Shown here: piece by piece, positions 8,860 through 18,063 of the stretch
Layout: each line of letters begins with the position of its first letter
How positions within the stretch are numbered: position 1 is the stretch's first letter
Source: UBA9647 sp049522195
GTDB taxonomy: Bacteria; Bacteroidota; Ignavibacteria; UBA10030
Length of the DNA stretch: 64,000 nucleotides
Direction: 5' to 3'
NCBI GenBank assembly: GCA_049522195.1
Contig: JBEKOB010000008.1
Coordinates: 5,087 to 69,086, forward strand
Program-made: the position numbers and the translations under genes
The notes under the pieces: generated by a model
What the model was told of the DNA's origin: nothing
Seen by the model: only the letters and a program-made list of their open reading frames with translations
The model's database searches: none

Positions 8860-10388
8860 TTCGATGCCCCCTCCTTATATAACCTCATCCTGCTTTTCCA
8901 GAACCCGTAGGAGAAGTAGAGCACCATACCCACGACAAGCCAAACGCCGAAACGGATCCAGGTGATGAGCGGGAGCCCCATCATCAGGTAGAAACACATT
9001 GCGATGCCGAGTAGCGGCACCCATGGGACCAGGGGCGTTTTGAAAACCCGCGGGCGATCCGGATCGGTGTAGCGCAAGATGATGATCCCGGCACAGACAA
9101 GCACAAAGGCGAACAGCGTCCCAATGTTCGTGAGTTCAACAATTTCATTGATATTGGCGATGGATGCGACGGCAGCGACAACGACGCCAGTCCAAATGGT
9201 TGTCACGTGCGGTGTCTGGTACTTCGGATGCACCTTGGCGAAATATTTCGGCAACAACCCATCACGCGACATCGAGAAGAAGATCCGCGGCTGACCAAGC
9301 TGGAAGACGAGCAAGACAGCAGTCATCGAAATCACGGCGCCAAGCGAAACGATACCCGCCGCCCAGTCAAGACCAAGGCGAGCAAAAACTGCCGCAAGCG
9401 GATCAGCAACGCCGAGCTGATTCCACGGCTCAATGCCGGTGAGAACAGCTGCTGTCGCAATGTAGAGGACAGTACACACCACCAGCGAGCCGATGATGCC
9501 GATCGGCATGTCCCTTCCCGGATTTTTGCATTCTTCAGCGGCAGTGGAGATAGCATCGAACCCGATGAACGCGAAGAAGATGAGGCTCGCCCCAGTCCAC
9601 ACACCTGCAAAACCGTTGGGCATGAAGGGGGTCCAGTTCGCCGGCTTGACGTAGAACGCTCCGACTCCGATGAAAAACAGCAGGATGACAAGTTTCAGCG
9701 CAACCATGATGTTGTTTGCGCGGGAGGATTCCTTGATGCCGATGACAAGAATCCACGTCACGGCGGCGACGATTCCGATGGCAAGGAAATTGAAAATCAC
9801 TGGAATACCTAGAATCGTGGGATGAGTCTGCCACGCTTCAAATGGGAGCGCAAGGTCGAGGGAAATGGATCCTCCAGCCGCCACAACTGCCTCCGCCGCC
9901 TGGTGGGCCGAACGATAATCCACAGCAAGCCAGGCGGGGATATGCACGCCCAGTCCAACAAAGAGTTGATGAAAATATGCTGCCCAGGCAATCGCCACCG
10001 CCACGTTGCCAACCGCGTATTCGATAATCAGGTCCCACCCAATGATCCAGGCAATAATCTCACCGAGCGTTGCATACGAATACGTGTATGCGCTCCCGGC
10101 TATCGGAACAAGGGCAGCGAACTCCGCATAGCAGAGTGCACAAAACGCGCACGCAATGGCAGTGATGATGAAGGAGAGCATGACACCGGGGCCGGCACCG
10201 AGGTGGCTCGGACCTCCCGCGGAAGCAGTGCCGATAATAGCAAAGATGCCGGTGCCGATGATCGCACCGATGCCAAGCGAGATGAGATCGACAGCTCCCA
10301 GAGTACGTTTGAGATGGGTTTCTGTTGAACGCTCCGCGTCTTCAGCAATGCGGTCGAGCGTTTTTCTGCGAAAGATTTGAATCGCCAT
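8856..10388 (-). CDS. APC-family permease, cationic amino acid transporter (CAT) type, 510 aa
   Basis: Predicted inner-membrane transporter with the CAT/YfnA signatures GIGAIIGTGIFAIIG (near residue 39) and VPIAGSAYTYSYATLGE followed by WIIGWDLIIEY. It is strongly similar in its first 130 residues to the CAT permease at 1912-3684 but about 80 residues shorter, mainly because it lacks that protein's long C-terminal extension. It is coupled by a 4-base overlap to the LAT-like permease downstream. The gap to the gene upstream is 215 bases, in which I see no gene; a promoter is likely there but none stands out. Confidence 0.88.
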   Translation of the reverse strand: MAIQIFRRKTLDRIAEDAERSTETHLKRTLGAVDLISLGIGAIIGTGIFAIIGTASAGGPSHLGAGPGVMLSFIITAIACAFCALCYAEFAALVPIAGSAYTYSYATLGEIIAWIIGWDLIIEYAVGNVAVAIAWAAYFHQLFVGLGVHIPAWLAVDYRSAHQAAEAVVAAGGSISLDLALPFEAWQTHPTILGIPVIFNFLAIGIVAAVTWILVIGIKESSRANNIMVALKLVILLFFIGVGAFYVKPANWTPFMPNGFAGVWTGASLIFFAFIGFDAISTAAEECKNPGRDMPIGIIGSLVVCTVLYIATAAVLTGIEPWNQLGVADPLAAVFARLGLDWAAGIVSLGAVISMTAVLLVFQLGQPRIFFSMSRDGLLPKYFAKVHPKYQTPHVTTIWTGVVVAAVASIANINEIVELTNIGTLFAFVLVCAGIIILRYTDPDRPRVFKTPLVPWVPLLGIAMCFYLMMGLPLITWIRFGVWLVVGMVLYFSYGFWKSRMRLYKEGASK

Positions 10389-10603
10389 TCCGTGTCCCGC
10401 TTTGATGGTGGGGATATGACAATTTAGACAGCGATGGAACGAACGCGAATCTTTCAGCCCAAGGACTGGGCAGCACCAGGGTCAGTTCAAGAAGTATTGT
10501 GTTGAAAGCAGAATCAAAACTTTGCAAACAATAACAATTATTGTGCGAATGTCCAAGAGGAAATTGGTGGGCGGAGTGCGGATGGTGAGCGAACGTGCAG
10601 GAA

Positions 10604-12361
10604 TCAACCGCCGAAGATGACGAGCTGAACGTCTTCCGGCAGAAGATTGCTGAGGGCTCGCATGACGCTTCCCTTGAGTGCGTATTCGAGCCTGCTGCGT
10701 TGTTGTGCTCCAATGATGACGCGCTCGACGCCGAACGTCGCAGCCTGCTCGGCAATTGTATAACCGACATCGTAGCTCGGAATCTGGATCGACCGGTAGT
10801 CCACGCCGCTTTCGGTGCATATTCGCTCGATCGCCTGCTCCTGCCCGTTGGTGGGCATCTCGAGTTGGGCAGGCAGGGCGCCGACCGCAATTTCCTTGAC
10901 GCGGAGGACAAAGAGGAACGCATTGCGCGCCTTCGCCTCCTCGAGTGCAAACTTGAGGAGCTTTTCGTTCAGATCCTTGACAGCGAGAAGATACCGCATG
11001 CTCGGAATGGGCCTCGTCCGTCGAGCCGGCTGGATAGCGGGCACCGGCACAACCTCGGGCAGCGGCGGCAGGACTCTGACTCGTTGTTTCGCAATTGCAC
11101 GTGCTCCGAGCCCAACGACCAGGATGGTGGATGCAAAGATCGCCGCCTGATTCTTGTTGACTGCAATTGAGACTTCGATAAGGAGAAGAACCGTTGCCGA
11201 AACCATCATGAATCCGCGAACCATCGATTTCAGTTTGATACTTCTGTCAGTGGCTGTCGAACCGAGATTAATCGTCATCGCCCCAACCAGGCCGATGGCA
11301 TACAGGTGGGCGAGCATTTCGACATTTCCAATCAGAAGCAAAACAACGACAGGTACCAATGTTGCGACAGCCAGCGGGACGATCGGGACACCGTGGCGGT
11401 TGAGGATTCTCAAGGAAGAAGGAAGCTCGCGGTCTACCGACATCAGGAACTGGATGGAGATCAGATCGTTGAGCGCAGTATTGCCCGCCGAAATCAGCAG
11501 CACACCAAGCGATGCAGCAATGACCAGACCGAACCATTGGCTTACATAGTGCTCTGCCAGGAACCGAATCATGTCTTCCAGGTGGTCACCAGGATTCAGC
11601 CCTTTGATGGCGAGCATCGCCAAGCCCAGGAACGCGTTGACAATCAGAACCTTTGCGAGAATGGCGAGGATCGCCTTCCGTGAATCACGTGTCGGGTCCT
11701 TCATCAGGCCCGTCATGTTTGAGATCGCCTCGATACCGGAGAGACTCAGGATGAAGCCGGTGAAAATCCCCCAGTTGTGGAACAGGCTGCCTTGTGGGGG
11801 ATCGATCCTGGCGGATGTGACTGCAGTAGGTGCAGATGCGACGATGACGACAAAAAGTGTAACAAGTGTGAACGCTGTGATGAGAAGCGCCAACCCGCCT
11901 GAGTGCTTCGGTCCAAACCAGTTGAGCACCCCGATGGCGAGGATGACAACGATCGCCCAGAATACAGGGTTCTCGAGCCCAAAGTAGTGGCACGCATCGA
12001 GCACCGAAAGCGCCATTGTTACGATGTAGTCCGCGCCAAGAAGAAGGGCTCCGACAACAGCCAGAAGTTTCGATCTGTGGTAGACGGAGCTATACACACC
12101 TCCGCCGTTGGGATAGAGATGGCAGATCGTGATGTAATTGATGGCCACGAGGGACGTCAGCGCCATCATTGCGGAGAGATGCCAGAAACTGCCGTAGCCG
12201 GCCAGGGCAAATCCGATGCCCATGACGTACGCAACGCTTGTTCCCCAGTCACCATCAAGGATGGCGGCGCTGCGCATCCAGCCTAAGACACGAGGTCGGC
12301 TGGTTGCTAGTCGGGTAACACCCGAATGAGAGTGTGAGATATCAGAGGAGTCTTGAGACAA
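10604..12361 (-). CDS. APC-type transporter with C-terminal universal stress protein (UspA) domain, 585 aa
   Basis: Residues about 25-435 form a 12-helix APC-type transporter; residues about 450-585 form a UspA-like nucleotide-binding domain. The Usp end shows the region GAQQRSRLEYALKGSV before LVIFGG; the classical G-2x-G-9x-G(S/T) ATP motif keeps its first and last glycines but has Gln in place of the middle Gly, so ATP binding is uncertain. Transporter-Usp fusions are known in the APC superfamily and are thought to be regulatory. The start is a TTG at 12361 with a poor ribosome site; ATG at 12277 is the alternative. It begins only about 27 bases after the terminator of the upstream operon. 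Confidence 0.85.
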   Translation of the reverse strand: MSQDSSDISHSHSGVTRLATSRPRVLGWMRSAAILDGDWGTSVAYVMGIGFALAGYGSFWHLSAMMALTSLVAINYITICHLYPNGGGVYSSVYHRSKLLAVVGALLLGADYIVTMALSVLDACHYFGLENPVFWAIVVILAIGVLNWFGPKHSGGLALLITAFTLVTLFVVIVASAPTAVTSARIDPPQGSLFHNWGIFTGFILSLSGIEAISNMTGLMKDPTRDSRKAILAILAKVLIVNAFLGLAMLAIKGLNPGDHLEDMIRFLAEHYVSQWFGLVIAASLGVLLISAGNTALNDLISIQFLMSVDRELPSSLRILNRHGVPIVPLAVATLVPVVVLLLIGNVEMLAHLYAIGLVGAMTINLGSTATDRSIKLKSMVRGFMMVSATVLLLIEVSIAVNKNQAAIFASTILVVGLGARAIAKQRVRVLPPLPEVVPVPAIQPARRTRPIPSMRYLLAVKDLNEKLLKFALEEAKARNAFLFVLRVKEIAVGALPAQLEMPTNGQEQAIERICTESGVDYRSIQIPSYDVGYTIAEQAATFGVERVIIGAQQRSRLEYALKGSVMRALSNLLPEDVQLVIFGG

Positions 12362-12387
12362 CGTATGTATCCGGATTTAAAATAAGG

Positions 12388-12415
12388 AAGCCGAGGCACT
12401 TTCGGGCCCCGGCTT
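12388..12415 (-). terminator. Rho-independent terminator closing the TonB/PstS operon
   Basis: On the minus strand a 10-bp stem (AAGCCGGGGC with GCCTCGGCTT, one G-U pair) and 8-base loop is followed by CCTTATTTTAAAT. It lies 24 bases after the stop of the lipoprotein gene that ends at 12440. Confidence 0.75.
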
Positions 12416-12439
12416 TCCCGATGAATCCGGCATATGGTA

Positions 12440-13444
12440 CTACTTTATGCGAAGTGACGCAACAGATTTTTCGAAGGCAGGAAGGAAATCCTTCTCCGAG
12501 GGCTTATAATAGTTGATGATGATGCGATAAATCTTATCATTTTTGACCACGAAATAAGCCCTGCTTGCAACGTCTTTCGTCGTCGAGTAGCTCAGGTAGG
12601 TAGACTTGTTGCCGTCGAGAGTCGCCTGGCCAGTCGATGTCGGTTTGTAGAACTTCGTGTTCTGCTCGATAACTTTCTCAAGCGTGAGCTTCTTTGCCGG
12701 ACGCACATCGATAAGGATGTTCGAGTCATTCCGGTATCCCTGAAGCATCAGCGTGAAGGTTACTTCTCCCTTTGGCGCTGGCTGCACAGGGTTGAAATTG
12801 CTTGGGTATGCGATTTCCAGGATATCGTTCTTCAGATTCTCATAGGTTGACGAAGGAATGGATTCGTCGACCTTAACACCCTTGGCCCTCGGCAGCCGGG
12901 CGGTTGAAATGAACGTATCGATGGCAGCCTTGTACGGCTCGAAGTAATCGTTGAAGCCCCAGAATGTCGCCTTGTAAAGAACCGAATCCTTCAGAAGGAA
13001 GACACGCGTCGCAGCGATGACTGTCTTGTCATTGTATCGCCCGCTGTAGCTGAACTTCAATGCAGGCGTGCCATCGACAGTGGCGGGCTCGCTAGGCTTC
13101 AGGTCGAAACCAGAAGCGCCCAAATCAGTTCGCTCATCCTGAACAAAGCCTTCCAGCGTCTTCAGCGTGTCTTCTTTTTCATAGCTCACAAGGATCTGAG
13201 CACCATCCGGTGCTTCCTTGGAGGTAGGATCGAAGAACTTGCCTACGGCTGCTTCGGTGGATGTGAAGGTCATCTTTCCAGATTCCCCTCCTTTGAACCA
13301 TCCTTTCGGATAGTCGAACTGGACCTTGAAATACGGATCCTGATTCCTGTCCCAGTTTGTGATTGGGGGTAGAGGCTCCTTCTTATTGCAGCCCATCAGC
13401 CCCAGCACCACGATCGCGACAATGCCGAGCAATCTGTGCTTCAT
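12440..13444 (-). CDS. Lipoprotein with two PsbP/MOG1-like halves, 334 aa
   Basis: The N-terminus MKHRLLGIVAIVVLGLMGC is a lipoprotein signal with a lipobox ending at Cys19, so the protein should be anchored in the envelope. The rest appears to contain two similar halves, each starting with a segment such as YFKVQFDYPKGW or LEIAYPSNFNPVQ and ending in FISTARLP or VASLRIK, the pattern of PsbP/MOG1-like folds; this is a resemblance only. The start is ATG 13444 with site AAAGGA; an upstream in-frame extension overlaps the 42-aa gene and lacks a signal peptide. It is the last gene before the terminator of the minus-strand operon. Function unknown. Confidence 0.75.
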   Translation of the reverse strand: MKHRLLGIVAIVVLGLMGCNKKEPLPPITNWDRNQDPYFKVQFDYPKGWFKGGESGKMTFTSTEAAVGKFFDPTSKEAPDGAQILVSYEKEDTLKTLEGFVQDERTDLGASGFDLKPSEPATVDGTPALKFSYSGRYNDKTVIAATRVFLLKDSVLYKATFWGFNDYFEPYKAAIDTFISTARLPRAKGVKVDESIPSSTYENLKNDILEIAYPSNFNPVQPAPKGEVTFTLMLQGYRNDSNILIDVRPAKKLTLEKVIEQNTKFYKPTSTGQATLDGNKSTYLSYSTTKDVASRAYFVVKNDKIYRIIINYYKPSEKDFLPAFEKSVASLRIK

Positions 13445-13488
13445 CGTATGCGTCCTTTCTTTGTGAGATGCGGTGTTAGTTTGTTCTC

Positions 13489-13617
13489 TCAACCGACAAG
13501 ATATGAATGAACTACGTATCCTACGATGATCACCAATATTACAAGAACCAGACCCATGAAAACATAATATCCGGTCACAGGTCCTTCTTTTTTCTGTCCA
13601 GCTTCTTGTTCTGCCAT
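13489..13617 (-). CDS. 42-aa single-pass membrane protein
   Basis: A short ORF: a polar N-terminus (MAEQEAGQKKEGPVTGYY) followed by one hydrophobic helix of about 20 residues (VFMGLVLVILVIIVGYVV) and HSYLVG. A good ribosome site (GAAGGGA, 8 bases before ATG) and its place between the TPR and lipoprotein genes on the same strand support it. It may be a small subunit or stabiliser of the envelope complex encoded by the operon; that is inference. Confidence 0.65.
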   Translation of the reverse strand: MAEQEAGQKKEGPVTGYYVFMGLVLVILVIIVGYVVHSYLVG

Positions 13618-13650
13618 ACACAAATTCCCTTCTATGAAAGTCCTTATGGA

Positions 13651-15333
13651 TTAATCTACAGGAATACCGAGCAGCTCGAGACCTTTCTTGGCGTCTTTGT
13701 TCTTCGGGTCGAGTTTAAACGCCTTCTGGTATTCCTTGATTGCCTCCTCCTTGTTGCCCAGCATTGCGTTAGCCTGGCCCAGCCGGAGGTGCGTATCAGC
13801 ATCTGTGTCATTATATTGCAACGATTTCTTCAACGGAGCAATAGCTTGTTCATATTTCTTATCCACAAGGAACGCGACACCGATATTCTTATGCGCTTCT
13901 GCGAGATCTTTCTTGTACTTCGCCTCTTCCGCGGGAGGAATCAGCTTCAGCCATTCTTCGTATGCGACCTTGGCCCGTTGCAGCGAATCGGGTGACTGCA
14001 GCAGCAATGCATGCGCAAGGCCTAACCAGGCCGGTGGATAGTCAGGGCGCTTACTGATAAAAGTGCGGTAAGCAATGCGCGCTGAGTCGTATTCTTTCAA
14101 TGCGATCTTGCAGCCGGCATAATTCAGATATGAGCTAAGCGCAGCCGATGAGGAATCGATGCTGAACCTTCTTTGGAACAAGGCAGCCGCCTGAGCATAT
14201 TTGCCGTCTGACATGAAAGCCGCTGCGGCCTTGTTGAACACGTCCTTCTTATTCGGATCAAGCTTCAGCACTTCTTCATATGCGATGACCGCGGCTTGAG
14301 TTTGCTTGAGCTCCATGTTGGCATCGCCCAATCTCATGTAATCGTCCACCTTCATCGTATCGACTGCCTGCAGTTTCTTAAACGAGTCGACGCTTTCCTT
14401 GTACTTTTTGAGAACAAACAATGAGGTGGCCTGGTAACGGAGCGCCTTTCCGTTTTTCGGATCGGCCTTCAGGACCTGACCCGCTGCATCGAGTGCCTCG
14501 GGGAACTGGCGCAGGTTGAACAATGCCTCGGTGTACATTCCCCACGGTTCGATTTCCTTCGGGAAACGCTGTGTATACAATTTCAAGTATTTCGCAGCGT
14601 TGTCATATTGCTTCGGCCTGGATGCCATGTACATCTTGCAAAGCTCCAGCAAGATCTCTTTGTTGCTTGGATCCAGGGTCACAACACGGGCATATGCCTT
14701 CGCTGCATCGTTGTACCTGCGCTCTTTATAGTAGAGCTTGCCCAGTTTGATATAGATCTCTGCCTTCATGGAATCCAACTCGATAGATTTCTCGTACTGG
14801 GTAATAGCAAATGCGGGAACCCCCTGCTTGTTGTAAGCATCTCCGAGGTTGTCATAGATGACGGCAGAATTGGGAGAGGCTTCCTTTGCCTGCGTCAGGA
14901 CAACGATAGCCCGGTCGACGGAATCTGCACGCAGCAGCAACCCTCCAAGAGCGATCAGGAGTTGTGCTTCTCCCTTCTTTTCCTGGAGACCAGTCGTCAG
15001 TGTCGTATATGCACCCTTGACGTCTTTCTGCGATTCTTCAATCTTTGAGACGATCAGATATCCATTGTAGTTCTTCTCATCAATCGAGATCATCCGTTGA
15101 CCTGCGATCTTCGCCGAATCGTTGTTCGAGACTTTCAGGTATGCCTGCGCGAGCGTTTGCCACGCGTCCATATTCCTTGGCGCGGTCTCAAGCGCCTGAC
15201 GGAGAAGACCAATGGCTTCCTTCGCCTTGCCCTGTTTGAGCAGCTCTTTTGCATTGTCGATCTGCGCCTGTGCGGAGAGCCCCGACACAAACACGATACA
15301 TAAGACGATGACACTAGCTACGAGCTTTTTCAT
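13651..15333 (-). CDS. Exported TPR-repeat protein, 560 aa
   Basis: The start is ATG 15333 (MKKLVASVIVLCIVFVSG..., AGGAG 10 bases upstream); the longer in-frame extension has no signal peptide. After the signal peptide (cleavage probably after SAQAQ) the protein is built of about 14 tetratricopeptide repeats up to the C-terminus, with recurring A..Y....LDP.N boundaries. TPR arrays bind other proteins. It lies 7 bases downstream of the PstS-like gene and in the same operon as TonB/ExbBD, so a periplasmic scaffold for that energised system is plausible. Confidence 0.85.
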   Translation of the reverse strand: MKKLVASVIVLCIVFVSGLSAQAQIDNAKELLKQGKAKEAIGLLRQALETAPRNMDAWQTLAQAYLKVSNNDSAKIAGQRMISIDEKNYNGYLIVSKIEESQKDVKGAYTTLTTGLQEKKGEAQLLIALGGLLLRADSVDRAIVVLTQAKEASPNSAVIYDNLGDAYNKQGVPAFAITQYEKSIELDSMKAEIYIKLGKLYYKERRYNDAAKAYARVVTLDPSNKEILLELCKMYMASRPKQYDNAAKYLKLYTQRFPKEIEPWGMYTEALFNLRQFPEALDAAGQVLKADPKNGKALRYQATSLFVLKKYKESVDSFKKLQAVDTMKVDDYMRLGDANMELKQTQAAVIAYEEVLKLDPNKKDVFNKAAAAFMSDGKYAQAAALFQRRFSIDSSSAALSSYLNYAGCKIALKEYDSARIAYRTFISKRPDYPPAWLGLAHALLLQSPDSLQRAKVAYEEWLKLIPPAEEAKYKKDLAEAHKNIGVAFLVDKKYEQAIAPLKKSLQYNDTDADTHLRLGQANAMLGNKEEAIKEYQKAFKLDPKNKDAKKGLELLGIPVD

Positions 15334-15340
15334 CCTACAC

Positions 15341-16267
15341 CTACTCCTGTGTGAGTTGAATAGTCCGATAAGGAATGGTTTTGGGAACGAGTCCAGCGTA
15401 CAAAAAATCTCTTTGTCCAATATCTCCGGCAACAAATGTGCTGAACCCGTACGCCGCTCCCGGCGTCTTCTCAGATGTGTAGATATAGAGAGAATACGTC
15501 AACGGATAGACCCGATCGAAAATGCTTCTCTGCGTTGCTTTCACCGCGGTTATCACCCCGTCCACGTCCGGCGCCAGAAGGTCGACGGTTCGGACATTCT
15601 TTTTCCAGCGTTGAGAGGCGGATTGTGTCGTGTCCTTCCAGACAGCGAATGAGACGATCCCCAGCGCTTCCGGGTTTGCGGCGACATATTGTAGAACACT
15701 ATCTTGTGACGCGGCGACGGCCGCAAGCGGCACGTCTTTCTGGATCGTGAAGAAGTTGCGCGTCACCATTTCATACAGGCCTGAATTTCTGCCTGTCAGG
15801 CACAGTTCGATAGCACCATTCAGCTTCGAACCGGGAAACTTACTCCACAAAGTGGTCTGCCCCGACAGAATCGAGCCCAACTCTGCTGTCGAAAGCGACG
15901 TCACTTTGTTCTGAGTATGAACGAGAACAATCAGTGCATCGCGCGCAACCTCTGTTTCACCAATGTTAATCTCGGCTTTTTGTGCAGCCTGCCGCTCTTC
16001 ATCGTTCAACCGGCGATCAACCATGATGCAATGCGCATTGCCATTAACCATCTCGACGATCGCGCCCCTCGTCGACGTTCCAGAGGCTGTCACTGATACC
16101 CCAGGATAGACGCTGCGGTAATCAAACACCAATTGCTGTACGAGCGGCAGGTGTGATTCCGTCGCCAAGACATGCACTGTCCCGCTTCGAATATCTGACC
16201 CCTGCCGCTTCGTACATCCAGCAAAACTGAGAACAGCAATGACTGAGAACAGGATCGCGGATTTCAT
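15341..16267 (-). CDS. PstS-like phosphate-binding lipoprotein, 308 aa
   Basis: A periplasmic solute-binding protein of the PstS type. The lipobox SFAGC is at the N-terminus, GTSTRG near residue 63 is the anion-binding loop, and LTGRNSGLYEMV near residue 155 is the second binding segment (usually R..SGT..., here RNSGLY). No pstC, pstA or pstB gene is near. Instead it overlaps the small membrane protein gene upstream (ATGA) and stands in a TonB/ExbB/ExbD operon. Clusters of PstS-like, TPR and TonB-ExbBD genes recur in Bacteroidota. Phosphate as ligand is likely but not proved. Confidence 0.85.
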   Translation of the reverse strand: MKSAILFSVIAVLSFAGCTKRQGSDIRSGTVHVLATESHLPLVQQLVFDYRSVYPGVSVTASGTSTRGAIVEMVNGNAHCIMVDRRLNDEERQAAQKAEINIGETEVARDALIVLVHTQNKVTSLSTAELGSILSGQTTLWSKFPGSKLNGAIELCLTGRNSGLYEMVTRNFFTIQKDVPLAAVAASQDSVLQYVAANPEALGIVSFAVWKDTTQSASQRWKKNVRTVDLLAPDVDGVITAVKATQRSIFDRVYPLTYSLYIYTSEKTPGAAYGFSTFVAGDIGQRDFLYAGLVPKTIPYRTIQLTQE

Positions 16268-16476
16268 TCTTCAGGGCTTTCAGCTTGTTTTGAGCGCGTC
16301 CGTGTCATCATAAAACGATATACACTATAAAGAACGAGCACAAGCCCAAAAATAATCCGAATCTGCGTTGACACACCCTGGCTCATCAGAACGCCACTGA
16401 GGACGAAAACCCCTGCGACGCCCATGATCCCCGACATGCCATAGCCCACGATCGTTGAGACATCAGCCAATTTCAA
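16264..16476 (-). CDS. 70-aa membrane protein between TonB and PstS genes
   Basis: Two hydrophobic helices (about residues 8-30 and 37-56) and a charged tail. It starts 3 bases after the TonB stop and overlaps the PstS-like gene by 4 bases, so co-translation is expected. The family is not recognised. The position suggests an accessory subunit of the Ton complex or of the PstS-like system. Confidence 0.75.
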   Translation of the reverse strand: MKLADVSTIVGYGMSGIMGVAGVFVLSGVLMSQGVSTQIRIIFGLVLVLYSVYRFMMTRTRSKQAESPEE

Positions 16477-16479
16477 CGC

Positions 16480-17193
16480 TTACTTCCCCTGCAGCTTGAA
16501 CCGGAATGGAATCGAGACCCATACTGATACCGGGCCGTTCTTCATCATTGCCGGCGTGAATATCCATTGCATTGCTGCGTCTGTCGCTGGCTGGTCGAAG
16601 ATCTCGGCATCGCTCTTTTGAACAATCGCCTTCCTCGGTCTTCCGCCCCGATCGACCCAGATTTTCACCCACACAGTGCCTTCCAAACCGGCTCGCATCG
16701 CAAGATCAGGATACTTCGGCTGAACCTGCTTTACGGGCTCGGGCGCTATCTCGAACGGGACAAACGGGGGCGGAGGTTCGTTCGGATCAATTTCGATCAA
16801 CCTTCCACCGCCTGACACAGGACCCTGGTCGCCTGAAACCGGCGCCGGGACTGGATCCGTCTGCCTTGGAATCGTCACTTCCGGATCCGCCTTCAAGTCA
16901 GGAACAGGAACCGGAATTCCCACGCGTGTTTTCGATTCGCCCGGACTCGCATCCGGTGTCGTTATCAGCCCCAGAGGAGAAGGCAACTGAATCATACTGT
17001 ACGAGATCTCGTGGGCCCTGATCGTAACATACTTCTCATTGCCCATCAAAGCGACCGATCCCCAGTACGCTCCGGCACCAAGGAAGTGAAGCGTCAATGC
17101 AAGAACCAGCCCGAATGTTGAGTACTTCATCTGGAGTTTTTTCAGCTCGGGCGCACCATACTCCAGTTTGCGTCGTTCATCGAGTTGTTCCAT
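16480..17193 (-). CDS. Energy transducer TonB, 237 aa (copy 1)
   Basis: TonB transmits the proton-motive force from ExbB/ExbD to outer-membrane receptors. A cytoplasmic stretch of about 27 residues precedes one membrane helix (about 28-50); then a proline-rich periplasmic linker (about 70-145), and a TonB C-terminal domain (about 150-237) with QPKYPDLAMRAGLEGTVWVK. A good ribosome site (AAGGAG, 8 bases) precedes the ATG. The last 86 residues differ from the neighbouring TonB at only about 11 positions, and the DNA is also nearly the same there. Confidence 0.9.
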   Translation of the reverse strand: MEQLDERRKLEYGAPELKKLQMKYSTFGLVLALTLHFLGAGAYWGSVALMGNEKYVTIRAHEISYSMIQLPSPLGLITTPDASPGESKTRVGIPVPVPDLKADPEVTIPRQTDPVPAPVSGDQGPVSGGGRLIEIDPNEPPPPFVPFEIAPEPVKQVQPKYPDLAMRAGLEGTVWVKIWVDRGGRPRKAIVQKSDAEIFDQPATDAAMQWIFTPAMMKNGPVSVWVSIPFRFKLQGK

Positions 17194-17321
17194 GAGTGTG
17201 CTCCTTCCCTTTTTGTGTCGTTGATTCCTGACACATCGTCAACCAGTACATTGTCAACTCGGGAAACGCGATCTCACCAACGGCCAAATCGATGCAAGCG
17301 CCATCCAGCGCTCTTCTTCTG

Positions 17322-18047
17322 TTACTTCCCCTGCAGCTTGAACCGGAATGGAATCGAGACCCATACCGAAACCGGGCCGTTCTTCATCATTGCCGGCGTA
17401 AAGATCCACTGCATGGCTGCTGACGTTGCAGGCTCGTTGAAGATTTCAGCATCACTCTTCTGTACAACCGCCTTCTTCGGCTTTCCTTCCTTATCGACCC
17501 AAATCTTCACCCACACGGTGCCTTCCAGACCGGCACGCGTGGCAAGATCAGGATACTTCGGCTGAATCTGCTTCACGGCTTCCGGGGCTTTCTCGTATGG
17601 GACGTAGTCTGCCGGAGGAGCTTCATCTTCTTCAATCTTGATTTCCTTCTCTCCTGCTCCACCGCCGGGACCCTGATCAAGCGGGGCCGTCTGAGTAGCC
17701 ATTTCCTGCTGTGTCGCGATCGTCTGCTCTGGGCTCACTTCTGCATCAGGAACAGGAACCGGGATACCAACACTCGGCTTCACTCCGGCGGTCGCCGCAG
17801 TAACAGATGCGGCCATAGCGTCCGTCATGGACGGTGGTGGACCCAGATCGCTGTACTTGACAATCAGCTTTACAGTGCCTTTCGGCTCGTTCTCCTGCGA
17901 AAGATACATCGCTCCCCAGTATGCACTGACTCCCAGGAAATGGAAAGCCAGTCCGATGACGAGCGCGATCGTCAGGTACTTCTGGTAGATCTTCTTGAGC
18001 TCAACGGCACCGTAGTCGGTTTTGTATTTTATGTCGAATTGTTCCAT
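17322..18047 (-). CDS. Energy transducer TonB, 241 aa (copy 2)
   Basis: Same design as the downstream TonB: cytoplasmic N-terminus, one membrane helix (about 26-48), a linker rich in Pro, Ala, Glu and Gln, and a C-terminal TonB domain (about 155-241). The start is ATG 18047, spaced 7 bases from AGGAG; the in-frame ATG at 18053 is too close to the same site, and the 18107 start would overlap the ExbD gene. The N-terminal half and linker differ clearly from copy 1, while the C-terminal domain is almost identical, which suggests duplication followed by gene conversion or strong selection on the C-terminus. Confidence 0.9.
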   Translation of the reverse strand: MEQFDIKYKTDYGAVELKKIYQKYLTIALVIGLAFHFLGVSAYWGAMYLSQENEPKGTVKLIVKYSDLGPPPSMTDAMAASVTAATAGVKPSVGIPVPVPDAEVSPEQTIATQQEMATQTAPLDQGPGGGAGEKEIKIEEDEAPPADYVPYEKAPEAVKQIQPKYPDLATRAGLEGTVWVKIWVDKEGKPKKAVVQKSDAEIFNEPATSAAMQWIFTPAMMKNGPVSVWVSIPFRFKLQGK

Positions 18048-18063
18048 AGGCATGCTCCTTCCC

